From Streptomyces hyaluromycini (GTDB taxonomy: Bacteria; Actinomycetota; Actinomycetes; Streptomycetales; Streptomycetaceae): a stretch of 64,000 bases of DNA. A program made the position numbers and the translations under genes. Where the stretch lies: NCBI RefSeq assembly GCF_002217755.1, contig NZ_BCFL01000026.1, forward strand, positions 248,001-312,000. Reading direction: 5' to 3'. Below the pieces are notes generated by a model. That model had not been told where the DNA came from. It searched no databases and saw only the letters and a program-made list of their open reading frames with translations. Shown here piece after piece: positions 16,204-23,980 of the stretch; within the stretch, counting starts at the first letter, position 1; each line of letters begins with the position of its first letter.

Positions 16204-17403
16204 ATGAACGCGCGCATCGTCGTGGCCGGCGCCTCCATGGCCGGCCTGCGCGCCGCCGAGCAACTGCGCGCGGCCGGCTGGAGCGGCGCGATCACCCTCG
16301 TCGGCGACGAACCGCACCTGCCCTACAACCGGCCGCCCCTGTCCAAGGAGGTCCTGGCAGGCAAGGCCCCCTTCGAGTCCCTCGCCTTCCGGCCGCGCGC
16401 CAGCGTGTCCGACGTGGAGTGGCGGCTGGGCAGGACGGTGGTCGCCGCGGGACTGGACGAGCGGACGGTTCGGCTCGACGACGGCACCGAGCTGTCGTAC
16501 GACGGACTGGTCGTCGCCACCGGGATGCGCCCCCGGCGCCTGAACTGCCCAGGACCCAAGGCCGGTCGCCACACGGTCCGCACGCTCGACGACGCCCAGG
16601 GGCTGCGCGAGGCGTTGACCCGGCCCGGCGCCCGGGTCGTCGTGGTCGGCGCCGGGTTCATCGGCTGCGAGGTCGCCGCGACCGCGGTGGGTCTCGGCGT
16701 CGCCGAGGTGACCGTCGTCGACCCGCTGCCGCTGCCGATGGCCGGGCCGCTCGGAGAGCTGCTGGGCCGCGCCCTGCTCAAGCGGCACGAGGAACGCGGG
16801 GTGCGCTTCGCGCTGGGGGCCGGTGTCGCCGGGTTCACCGGAGGCGACCGCGTCACCGGTGTGGTCCTGAGCGACGGCTCGGTGCTGCCCGCGGACGTGG
16901 TGGTCGAGTCGGTGGGCTCGGTCGCCAACACCGAGTGGCTCGAAGGCAACGGGCTCGACCTGACCGACGGAGTGCTCACCGACGCCTGCCTGCGGGCCGG
17001 CGGCCGGCCGGACGTGGTCGCGGTGGGAGACGTGGCCCGGTTCCCCAACGCCCGCTACGACGGTGTCCCGCGCCGGGTCGAGCACTGGTGCATACCGACC
17101 GACACCGCCAAGCACGCGGCGAAGACGCTGGTCGCCGATGCCGCACCGGGGCCGTTCGCGCCGTTGCCCTCCTTCTGGAGCGACCAGCACGACTTCCGGC
17201 TCCAGTCCTTCGGGGCGCCGGTGCTCGGCAGACAGGACGTCCGCGTCCTCGACGGCGACCCGGAGGGGGACGTGCTCGTCGGCTACCACCACGACGACCG
17301 GCTCGTCGGTGTCGTCGCACTCGGCGGCCAGGCCGTGGCCGCGTCCGCCGCCCGATACCGCGCCGAGCTGCTGAAGCAGCCCGCCCTGACCATGACCGTC
17401 TGA
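16204..17403 (+). CDS. NAD(P)H:ferredoxin reductase (FAD-dependent)
   Basis: 399 residues. The N-terminal FAD site GASMAGLRAAEQL (about 8-20), the NAD(P)H site VVVGAGFIGCEVAA (about 150-163) and the FAD-closing ATG/GD motifs (VATGMR, VVAVGDVARFP) are in the order of the putidaredoxin-reductase/BphA4 family. It is about the usual length. It starts 2 bp after the ferredoxin stop, so it is translationally coupled and is the P450's electron source. The C-terminal dimer domain (about 310-399) is complete. Confidence 0.93.
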   Translation: MNARIVVAGASMAGLRAAEQLRAAGWSGAITLVGDEPHLPYNRPPLSKEVLAGKAPFESLAFRPRASVSDVEWRLGRTVVAAGLDERTVRLDDGTELSYDGLVVATGMRPRRLNCPGPKAGRHTVRTLDDAQGLREALTRPGARVVVVGAGFIGCEVAATAVGLGVAEVTVVDPLPLPMAGPLGELLGRALLKRHEERGVRFALGAGVAGFTGGDRVTGVVLSDGSVLPADVVVESVGSVANTEWLEGNGLDLTDGVLTDACLRAGGRPDVVAVGDVARFPNARYDGVPRRVEHWCIPTDTAKHAAKTLVADAAPGPFAPLPSFWSDQHDFRLQSFGAPVLGRQDVRVLDGDPEGDVLVGYHHDDRLVGVVALGGQAVAASAARYRAELLKQPALTMTV

Positions 17404-17413
17404 GGAGCCTCAA

Positions 17414-18226
17414 GTGACCGGTGTACGTGGCTTTTTCCACCCCCGGACGGCGAGCGGCGCCTCGTCGCTGATCCCGGCGCCGCCGTGGCGGTACTCCGGT
17501 GACCTGCTCACCGTCGAGTACCGCACGGATCCCTCGCGGGTGCGTGAACTGCTCCCCGAGCCGCTGGAGTTGGCCGACGAGGATCCCGGCGCGGTGGCGC
17601 TGATCTGGGCCGACTGGCAGTCCTGCTCTGCGGCCGGGGACGAACTGCTCGATCCCGTGCGCGCACAGTACAAGGAGGCCTTCGCGGTCGTGCGCTGCCA
17701 GTACCGGGGACAGACGTACTCGCGATGCGTCTACATCTGGGTCGACAAGGACTTCGCGATCGCCCGTGGGCTGCACCAGGGGTATCCCAAGAAGCTCGGG
17801 TCGATTCACCAGACGCGGCCGCATCCGCACGGGCCGGCTCCCCGGATCGAGGCCGGGGCGCGGTTCGGGGCGACGCTGGCGGCGGCCGACCGGCGGCTGG
17901 CACAGGTGGTGGTGACCCTGCGCGAGCCGTCCGGGACGAACGGGTTCGTCAACGGGCATCCGATGGCTCATCACCGGTGGCTGCCTTCCATCGAGAAGGG
18001 CAAGGGGCTGGCTCTGGACGAGCTGATCGAGTCGGGGGCCGCGGACTTCGCAGGGGGGCAACCGTGGGTGGGGGAGGCCGAGTTGGAGTTGTTCGAGGCA
18101 CCCACCGAGGAGCTGGCTCGGCTGGAGGTCCGGGAGCCGGTCGCCGCGTACTACCGGCAGGTGGGGGTGGTTTGGGATGGGGGGCGGCTTCTTGAGTCCG
18201 GGATGTCCGGAGCGGTTGCCGAGTGA
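17414..18226 (+). CDS. Acetoacetate-decarboxylase-fold protein
   Basis: 270 residues, the usual family length. Family features are the N-terminal IPAPPWRYSGDLLTVEYRTDP, the core YKEAFAVVRCQYRGQTYSRCVYIWVDKDFAIARGLHQGYPKKLGSIHQTR and a later GTNGFVNGHPMAHHRWLP. KKLGSIH lines up with the region where acetoacetate decarboxylase has its Schiff-base lysine. Actinobacterial members are a mixed group, so a decarboxylase, aldolase or hydratase acting on a keto-acid ring-cleavage product is more likely than acetone formation. The GTG at 17414 has GAGGAG 8 nt upstream. It lies 10 bp after the reductase gene in the same operon. Confidence 0.78.
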   Translation: MTGVRGFFHPRTASGASSLIPAPPWRYSGDLLTVEYRTDPSRVRELLPEPLELADEDPGAVALIWADWQSCSAAGDELLDPVRAQYKEAFAVVRCQYRGQTYSRCVYIWVDKDFAIARGLHQGYPKKLGSIHQTRPHPHGPAPRIEAGARFGATLAAADRRLAQVVVTLREPSGTNGFVNGHPMAHHRWLPSIEKGKGLALDELIESGAADFAGGQPWVGEAELELFEAPTEELARLEVREPVAAYYRQVGVVWDGGRLLESGMSGAVAE

Positions 18227-18249
18227 GGTGCGTGGTCGGGTGCGGGTGC

Positions 18250-18312
18250 GTTGTGGCTGGTCGCGCCCACGCGGCGGCAGCCGCACATTGAACACAGCCC
18301 CGCGCCCCTGAG
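18250..18312. repeat. Streptomyces-type interspersed intergenic repeat
   Basis: GTTGTGGCTGGTCGCGCC, the hairpin GCGGC-GGCA-GCCGC (18271-18284), and CAGCCCCGCGCCCCTGA form a unit I recognise as common between genes in Streptomyces chromosomes. GGCTG (18255-18259) can pair with CAGCC (18295-18299) around the inner hairpin. It lies in the only sizeable gap of the rightward operon and could weaken read-through or protect mRNA ends. Confidence 0.55.
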
Positions 18313-18352
18313 GTAAGTGGCCGACCCCTTCGTATGAATGGAAACCCTTCTC

Positions 18353-19813
18353 ATGGCTGACAAGATCACCGTTGCCGGAGTCTCCGTGGATACCCGGCAC
18401 TGGGTCGGTGGCCAGCGTGTCGCCTCCGTCGACACTTTCACCGATACCTCTCCGATTGACGGCAGTGCCCTCGGTGAAATCGCCCGCGGCGGGCCCGCCG
18501 AGGCCCAGGCAGCCGTTGCCGCTGCCCGTGCCGCCTTCCCCTCCTGGGCCGCCACCCCCCGTGCCGAGCGCGCTCGTCTCCTCCACGCCATCGCCGACGG
18601 TGTCGAGAAGCGGATCGAAGAGCTGGCGATCGTCGAGACCACCGACAACGGCGCCCTTCTGCGCTCGCACCGGCGTGGAGTCATGCCCCGTGTCGCCCAC
18701 AACTTCCGTTTCTTCGCGGACTGGTTGCTGACGCTGGAGCACGAGGACTTCGAGACGCGCGGACACTCCAACCACGTCAGCTGGGACCCCGCCGGCCCCT
18801 GCGTGCTGATCACCCCGTGGAACGCCCCGCTCATGCTGGCCACCTGGAAGGTCGCCCCCGCCCTCGCGGCCGGGAACACCGTGATCCTCAAGCCCGCCGA
18901 GTGGTCCCCGCTGACCGCCTCCCTCCTCGCCGACATCGCCGCCGAGGCCGGGCTGCCGGCCGGTGTGCTCAACGTCGTGCAGGGATACGGCGCCGAGATC
19001 GGCGACGCGCTCACCTCCCATCCGGACGTGCGCCGGATCAGCTTCACGGGGTCGGTGCCCACGGCGAAGCGCATCGCCGCCTCGGCCGCCGCCAACCTGA
19101 CGCCACTGAGCCTCGAACTCGGCGGCAAGTCACCCCTGTTGGTGTTCGCCGACGCGAACCTGGAGCTCGCCGTCGACCTGGCGGTGGAGCAGTACGACAA
19201 CGCCGGGCAGGTCTGCCTGGCGGGTACCAGGCTGCTGGTCGAGGATTCGGTCGCCGAGGAGTTCACCCGGCGGTTCGTGGCGAAGGCGGGCGCGCTGCGG
19301 CAGGGTGACCCGCGCGACGAGGCCACCGACATCGGACCCAACATCCACCCCCGTCAGCTGGAGAAGATCGACGGCTTCGTGCAGCGGGCGATCGCCGAAG
19401 GGGCGCGGACCGTGATCGGCGGGCACCGCCGGGACGGGCAGTTCTATGCGCCGACGCTCCTCACCGACGTCGCGCAGGACAGCGAGGTCGTCCAGGAAGA
19501 GGTCTTCGGGCCCGTCCTCACCCTCCAGACCTTCGCCGACGAGGAGGAGGGGGTTCGGCTCGCGAACGACACGCGGTTCGGGCTCGCGGCCACCCTCGCC
19601 ACCGGAGACCCCGAGCGTGCCGAGCGGGTCACCGCGCAGCTGGTCGCCGGCACCGTCTGGGTCAACTGCTTCTTCGTCCGCGACCTCCAGGCCCCCTTCG
19701 GCGGCTCCCGCCTCTCCGGTGTCGGGCGCGAGGGCGGCACCTGGAGCTTCGACTTCTACTGCGACCTGAAGAACACCGTCACCGCACCGAAGGGCTTCAA
19801 GGACCATGGGTGA
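18353..19813 (+). CDS. Aldehyde dehydrogenase, 5-carboxymethyl-2-hydroxymuconate-semialdehyde type
   Basis: 486 residues. ALDH motifs: TPWNAPLMLATWK, the cofactor stretch FTGSVPTAK, the general base Glu in LELGGKSP, and the catalytic Cys in NAGQVCLAGTRLL. In overall style and neighbourhood it is like HpaE, which oxidises the semialdehyde made by homoprotocatechuate meta-cleavage to the diacid with NAD. The ATG at 18353 is preferred; an in-frame ATG at 18338 adds METLL. Its stop overlaps the dioxygenase start by 8 nt, so ring cleavage and semialdehyde oxidation are coupled at translation. Confidence 0.85.
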   Translation: MADKITVAGVSVDTRHWVGGQRVASVDTFTDTSPIDGSALGEIARGGPAEAQAAVAAARAAFPSWAATPRAERARLLHAIADGVEKRIEELAIVETTDNGALLRSHRRGVMPRVAHNFRFFADWLLTLEHEDFETRGHSNHVSWDPAGPCVLITPWNAPLMLATWKVAPALAAGNTVILKPAEWSPLTASLLADIAAEAGLPAGVLNVVQGYGAEIGDALTSHPDVRRISFTGSVPTAKRIAASAAANLTPLSLELGGKSPLLVFADANLELAVDLAVEQYDNAGQVCLAGTRLLVEDSVAEEFTRRFVAKAGALRQGDPRDEATDIGPNIHPRQLEKIDGFVQRAIAEGARTVIGGHRRDGQFYAPTLLTDVAQDSEVVQEEVFGPVLTLQTFADEEEGVRLANDTRFGLAATLATGDPERAERVTAQLVAGTVWVNCFFVRDLQAPFGGSRLSGVGREGGTWSFDFYCDLKNTVTAPKGFKDHG

Positions 19814-20741
19814 GATCGTCGGGGCGGGGCTCCTCGCCCATGTGCCCACCATCGTGCTGCCGGAGGCCGACCGGCTGGAGCTCAACGAGGGCAAGGAGAT
19901 CACCCTCGTCTCCGGTCTGCGCGAGCTGCGCAAGGACGTCTTCGAGCGGGACGACTACGACACCGTCGTCGTGCTTGATTCCCACTGGGCGACGACCGTC
20001 GAGTTCGTCGTCACGGCACAGCAGCGCAGAGCGGGGCTGTTCACCTCCGAGGAACTGCCGCGCGGGATGTGCCGGATGCCGTACGACTTTCCCGGCGACC
20101 CGGAACTCGCCCACAGCATCGCCTCGTTCGCCGACAAGCACGGCACCTGGATCACCCCGATCGACGACGAGTACCTGCCGATCTACTACGCCACGATCAA
20201 CCTCTGGAAGTTCCTGGGGGAGGGCCTGCCCGACAAGCGCTGGGTGACCATCGGGGTGTGCCAGACCGGGGACATGGAGGACCATCTGCGGCTCGGGCGG
20301 GCGCTCGCCGACGGGATCGCCGCCATGCCGGGGCGGCGGGTGCTGCTCATCGCCTCCGGTGCCCTCTCGCACACCTTCTGGCCGCTGCGCGAGCTGCGCG
20401 ACCACGAGGCCAGCGATCCGGTGCACATCCGTACACCGGAGGCTCGGGAGGCCGACTACGAGCGCATCGAGTGGTTCAAGGAGGGCCGGCACGACAAGGT
20501 CCTCGACACCATGGACGCGTTCTGGAAGTTCAAGCCCGAGGCGAGGTTCTCCCACTACCTGATGCTGGCCGGCGCCCTCGGCGAGCAGGCCTGTGCCGCC
20601 CCGGCCCGGCAGTACGGCGAGTACGAGAACTCCGTCGGCACCGGCCAGGTCCACCTCTGGTTCGACCGGCCCGCCGACGGCTGGACCGGCACCGGCACGC
20701 CCGTGAGCGCCGCGCCCCACCACCCGCACCGTCGCCCCTAG
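19806..20741 (+). CDS. LigB-type extradiol ring-cleavage dioxygenase
   Basis: 311 residues. It is a class III extradiol dioxygenase: an N-terminal GLLAHVPTI has the first iron-ligand His, and VVVLDSHWATTVEFVV and LLIASGALSHTFWPL carry the other conserved histidines. E. coli-type 3,4-dihydroxyphenylacetate 2,3-dioxygenase (HpaD/HpcB) has this layout. It would open a catechol next to the diol with O2 and Fe(II). It starts inside the end of the ALDH gene (8-nt overlap) with AAGGA just upstream. The substrate is inferred as a homoprotocatechuate-like catechol because the next genes match that branch. Confidence 0.85.
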   Translation: MGEIVGAGLLAHVPTIVLPEADRLELNEGKEITLVSGLRELRKDVFERDDYDTVVVLDSHWATTVEFVVTAQQRRAGLFTSEELPRGMCRMPYDFPGDPELAHSIASFADKHGTWITPIDDEYLPIYYATINLWKFLGEGLPDKRWVTIGVCQTGDMEDHLRLGRALADGIAAMPGRRVLLIASGALSHTFWPLRELRDHEASDPVHIRTPEAREADYERIEWFKEGRHDKVLDTMDAFWKFKPEARFSHYLMLAGALGEQACAAPARQYGEYENSVGTGQVHLWFDRPADGWTGTGTPVSAAPHHPHRRP

Positions 20742-20751
20742 GAAGGCTGCC

Positions 20752-21606
20752 ATGGCTGTTTTTTCCGAGTATCGCCGCATCCTCCTCGACGGCGCCGCCG
20801 TCCAGGTCACCGTCGACGGGGACGAACTCGTCGCCGGTGACGGCCGCCGTGTCAAGATCGAGGAGGCGCGGCATCTGCCGCCGGTCGTGCCGTCCAAGGT
20901 GATCGCCGTCCATCTCAACCACCGCAGCCGCGTCGAGGAGTTCCGGATCGGGCTGCCCGACACCCCGACCTACTTCCACAAGCCGACCTCCGCCCTCAAC
21001 TCCCACCGGGGCGCCGTCGTCCGGCCCGAGGGCTGCAGGTGGCTCAACTACGAGGGCGAGGTCGCCATCGTCATCGGGAGGACCGCGCGGAACGTCTCGC
21101 CTGCCGAGGCGGGGGAGTACATCGCCGGGTACACGGTCGCCAACGACTACGGGCTGCACGACTTCCGGGACACCGACGCCGGCTCCATGCTGCGGGTGAA
21201 GGGGTCGGACACGCTGTGCCCGCTGGGCCCCGGCCTGGTCACCGACTGGGACTTCCACGGCAAGCGGCTGCGCACGTACGTCAACGGCGAGGTGGTGCAG
21301 GACGGTTCGACCGACGAGATGAAGTGGGACATGCACTACCTCGTCGCCGACATCGCCCGCACCATCACCCTGTACCCGGGCGATGTGCTGCTGTCCGGTA
21401 CCCCGGCCAACTCACGGCCGGTCCGGCCCGGCGACGTCGTCGAGGTCGAGGTGGAGGGCCTCGGGCGGCTCACCAACCACATCGTCACCGGGCCCACCCC
21501 CATCCGCACCGACGTCGGCGCCCAGCCCACCGAGTCCGAGGAAGTGCTGTCCACCGCGCTCGGCGGGGACTGGGAGTTCCGTGGCATCCGTGCGCCCCGC
21601 AGGTAG
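20752..21606 (+). CDS. Fumarylacetoacetate-hydrolase-fold isomerase/decarboxylase (HpaG-like)
   Basis: 284 residues. The FAH fold is clear: PSKVIAVHLNHRSR, the metal-site Glu residues in LNYEGEVAIVIGR, VANDYGLHDFRDTD, and the C-terminal LYPGDVLLSGTPANSRPVRPGDVVEVEVEGLGRLTN. In homoprotocatechuate degradation this family decarboxylates or isomerises 5-carboxymethyl-2-hydroxymuconate-derived diacids, consistent with position right after the dioxygenase (10-bp gap, GGAAGG before the ATG). A hydratase or acylpyruvase role is possible. Confidence 0.85.
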   Translation: MAVFSEYRRILLDGAAVQVTVDGDELVAGDGRRVKIEEARHLPPVVPSKVIAVHLNHRSRVEEFRIGLPDTPTYFHKPTSALNSHRGAVVRPEGCRWLNYEGEVAIVIGRTARNVSPAEAGEYIAGYTVANDYGLHDFRDTDAGSMLRVKGSDTLCPLGPGLVTDWDFHGKRLRTYVNGEVVQDGSTDEMKWDMHYLVADIARTITLYPGDVLLSGTPANSRPVRPGDVVEVEVEGLGRLTNHIVTGPTPIRTDVGAQPTESEEVLSTALGGDWEFRGIRAPRR

Positions 21607-21649
21607 ACACCACGGCAGGCGCCGGGACCCGGCGGGTAGGGTCGCGACC

Positions 21650-22288
21650 ATGACCGAATCCGCCGAGACCTCGCACCTGCCGGACGACCGGCCCGATGCC
21701 CGGTCGCGCAAGCGGCTCGGCTACGGGGAGGGGCGCGAGGCGCTGCTCAAGGCCGCGGTCCGGGTCGTCGGCGCGCGAGGCCTGCGGCACCTCACCTACC
21801 GTGCCGTGGCCGAGGAGGCCGGGGTCACCCATGGCCTGGTCGTCCACCACTTCGGCTCCCGGGACGCGCTGATCGAGGAGTCCCTCGCCTACGCGGTGCG
21901 CCTCAGCCTCAGCAGCAGCCTGCTGGAGCCCGGCACCGGCAGGCCCGAGGACTTCGTGGCCGGTCTGACGGACATGGTCGAGGACGACGCGGACGGCCAG
22001 GCGTACCAGTACGAGCTGCTGCTTGAGGCCCGCCGCCGGCCCGAGCTGCTCCCGCAGGTCCGCGCGCTCTACGACGAGTACTTCGGCGCCTCCCAGCGCG
22101 AGCTGGACCGCATACTGCCCGGCGGCGCGAGCCCGGCGTTCAACCGGCTGGTCTTCGCCGCACTCGACGGCCTGGTGCTGCACCAGCTCACCGGCATCGG
22201 CGACCGCGCGGACACCGGGGCGGCACTGGAAGAGCTGCGTTCCCTCCTGCGCACCCTGGGTGAGCGGCCGCCGGAGGACCACGACTGA
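21650..22288 (+). CDS. TetR-family regulator, likely repressor of the catabolic island
   Basis: 212 residues. Helix-turn-helix at about 25-70 (REALLKAAVRVVGARGLRHLTYRAVAEEAGVTHGLVVHHFGSRDALIEESL), then a helical ligand domain. It is the last gene of the ferredoxin-to-FAH run (43-bp gap) and is followed by a terminator and the permease gene. It is the only TetR gene inside the island, so it is the best candidate for binding the three GTTTG-N4-CAAAC-like sites. That link is inferred. The ATG at 21650 fits the family length. Confidence 0.88.
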   Translation: MTESAETSHLPDDRPDARSRKRLGYGEGREALLKAAVRVVGARGLRHLTYRAVAEEAGVTHGLVVHHFGSRDALIEESLAYAVRLSLSSSLLEPGTGRPEDFVAGLTDMVEDDADGQAYQYELLLEARRRPELLPQVRALYDEYFGASQRELDRILPGGASPAFNRLVFAALDGLVLHQLTGIGDRADTGAALEELRSLLRTLGERPPEDHD

Positions 22289-22303
22289 GCGTGCCCGGCC
22301 CGG

Positions 22304-22334
22304 AACCCCCCGTCGCGGTCGCGCCGGGGGGTTT
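22304..22334 (+). terminator. Intrinsic-type terminator after the TetR gene
   Basis: AACCCCCCG (22304-22312) pairs perfectly with CGGGGGGTT (22325-22333), with a 12-nt loop and a short T stretch, 16 nt after the TetR stop. It separates the ferredoxin operon from the permease operon. Confidence 0.75.
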
Positions 22335-22425
22335 GCCATGCCCTGGGATCACCGGTTTCCCTGGCGTAAATTCCCTTTCCCACCCCCTTGCCAGATGGAT
22401 AGTTCCGGCCCACCATGAGGCAACT

Positions 22426-22441
22426 CGTTTGGCTCAAAACG
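22426..22441. promoter_or_regulatory. Operator copy 3 (CGTTTGGCTCAAAACG), permease operon
   Basis: The inverted repeat CGTTT-GGCTCA-AAACG matches the reverse complement of the 15780 and 15887 sites (CGTTTGGCTTCAAAC) except for one missing T. It lies 34 nt before the permease GTG, in its leader or promoter. No convincing -35/-10 pair was found here. Confidence 0.6.
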
Positions 22442-22474
22442 AAAACTCTCCCTTCCCCTCAGCAGGTGATCCGA

Positions 22475-23920
22475 GTGGACAGTCAGACGGTCGACGCCTC
22501 TCCGCAGGCCGGAGCGGGCCCCCAGCCCGCGGCCACCCTCAAACGCAACGCCCTGGGTGTCCTGGGCATCCTCTTCTTCGTGCTGTCCGCCCAGGCACCG
22601 CTCACCGGTATCGCGGGCGCCGTGCCGATCGCCGTCGCCGTGGGCAACGGCGCCGGGGCACCGGCCGCCTACGCCCTCGCCGGAGCGGTGATCCTGCTGT
22701 TCTCGGTGGGCTTCGTGGCCATGGGCCGGCACGTCGTCAACGCCGGCGCCTTCTACACGTACATCGGCAAGGGGCTGGGCCGGACGACGGGCAGCGGAAG
22801 CGCCGCTGTGGCACTGTTCGCCTACTGCACGGTCCAGGCCGCGATGTACGGGCTGTACGGGTACACCGTCAGCGGGCTCGTCGAGCACTACTCCGGCCCG
22901 CACATCGCCTGGTGGGTGTGGGCCCTGGTGACCATGGTCGTGGTCCAGGTGCTGGGCGCCGCCGGCATCGAGCTGGGCGCCAAGGTCCTCGCCGTGTTCG
23001 TGCTGGCCGAGTTCAGCATCCTGCTCGCCTTCGCCCTGGTCACCTTCGTCAAGGGCGGCGGCCCCGAAGGACTCGACTTCGGCGGTACGTTCTCGCCCGG
23101 CGCCGTACTCCAGGGCGCGCCCGGCGTGGCCCTGATGTTCGCCGTCGCCTCGATGTTCGGCTTCGAGGCCACCGCCATCTACGGCGAGGAGGCCCGCGAA
23201 CCCCGCAAGACCGTCCCCCGGGCCACCTACCTCTCGGTCGCCGTGGTCACCGGCTTCTTCGCCTTCGTGTCGTGGATGCTGGTCTCCTCGTACGGCCCCT
23301 CGAAGGTCACCGCGGCCGCGGGCAAGGCGCTGGCCGGCGGCGACTCCACCGTCTTCGTCTTCGCACCCATCGCCGACCAGTTCGGCGGCTGGGTCAACGA
23401 CGTCCTGCCGATCCTGCTCGCCACCTCCCTCTTCGCCGGCATCCTCGCCTTCCACAACTCCGCCAACCGCTACCTGTTCTCCCTCAGCCGCGAGGGCCTG
23501 CTGCCGGGCCGGCTGCGCACCCTCAACCACCGGCACTCGCCGTGGGCCGCGGGCCTGGTCCAGACGGCGATCGCGGTGCTCCTGGTGATGCCCTTCGCCC
23601 TCGCCGGCAAGGATCCGGTCCTCACCCTCTTCTCCTGGTTCAGCGGCGTCGGAGTCCTGGCCTGCATGCTGCTGTACTTCCTGACCTCGGTCTCGGTGAT
23701 CGTCTTCTTCCGCCGTGAGCGCCTCGACACCCGGCCCTGGAACACGCGGATCGCCCCGGCCCTCGGCGCCCTCGGCATCGCCGCCATGATCTGGGTGATC
23801 CTGGCCAACTTCACGACCCTCATCGGCGGCGCCACCAGCACGGCCGTCTGGCTCGTCCTCGCCGTCCCCGCCGTCCTGGGTCTCGGGGCGGGCACCGCAC
23901 GGCTCGTCCACCGCCGCTGA
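22475..23920 (+). CDS. APC-superfamily amino acid/amine permease
   Basis: 481 residues with about 12 membrane helices, starting with LKRNALGVLGILFFVLSAQAPLTGIAGAVPIAVAVG. The helix-1 break (SAQAPLTGI) and the FGFEATAIYGEEAREPRKTVPRATYLS segment of helix 6 are typical APC features. By context with PuuC/PuuD-like genes it is probably the uptake system for the island's substrate, like PuuP for putrescine. The GTG at 22475 has AGCAGG 8 nt upstream; GTG at 22466 is also possible. It is the first gene of a permease-ALDH-hydrolase unit. Confidence 0.88.
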   Translation: MDSQTVDASPQAGAGPQPAATLKRNALGVLGILFFVLSAQAPLTGIAGAVPIAVAVGNGAGAPAAYALAGAVILLFSVGFVAMGRHVVNAGAFYTYIGKGLGRTTGSGSAAVALFAYCTVQAAMYGLYGYTVSGLVEHYSGPHIAWWVWALVTMVVVQVLGAAGIELGAKVLAVFVLAEFSILLAFALVTFVKGGGPEGLDFGGTFSPGAVLQGAPGVALMFAVASMFGFEATAIYGEEAREPRKTVPRATYLSVAVVTGFFAFVSWMLVSSYGPSKVTAAAGKALAGGDSTVFVFAPIADQFGGWVNDVLPILLATSLFAGILAFHNSANRYLFSLSREGLLPGRLRTLNHRHSPWAAGLVQTAIAVLLVMPFALAGKDPVLTLFSWFSGVGVLACMLLYFLTSVSVIVFFRRERLDTRPWNTRIAPALGALGIAAMIWVILANFTTLIGGATSTAVWLVLAVPAVLGLGAGTARLVHRR

Positions 23921-23931
23921 CGCACCCCGCC

Positions 23932-23958
23932 GGGCCCGGCCCCCGCACGGCCGGGCCC
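23932..23958 (+). terminator. Strong hairpin between permease and aldehyde dehydrogenase genes
   Basis: GGGCCCGGCC (23932-23941) and GGCCGGGCCC (23949-23958) form a perfect 10-bp stem with a 7-nt loop. It may act as a partial terminator or mRNA stabiliser; the next gene starts 22 nt later and no separate promoter is obvious. Confidence 0.5.
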
Positions 23959-23980
23959 CCGCCTTCCGATTGGGAACACC

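Noticed and set aside
16013..21606. Reading the island as a steroid-catabolic P450 cluster
   Set aside because: The P450 heme region resembles several actinobacterial families, some steroid-related, but there are no Kst, Hsa or Fad genes. The ligase, PuuC and PuuD partners fit amine degradation better.
22415..22474. An ATG start for the APC permease at 22415
   Set aside because: The added N-terminus (MRQLVWLKTK...) runs through the palindrome at 22426-22441 and has no family similarity. The GTG at 22475 has a ribosome binding site.
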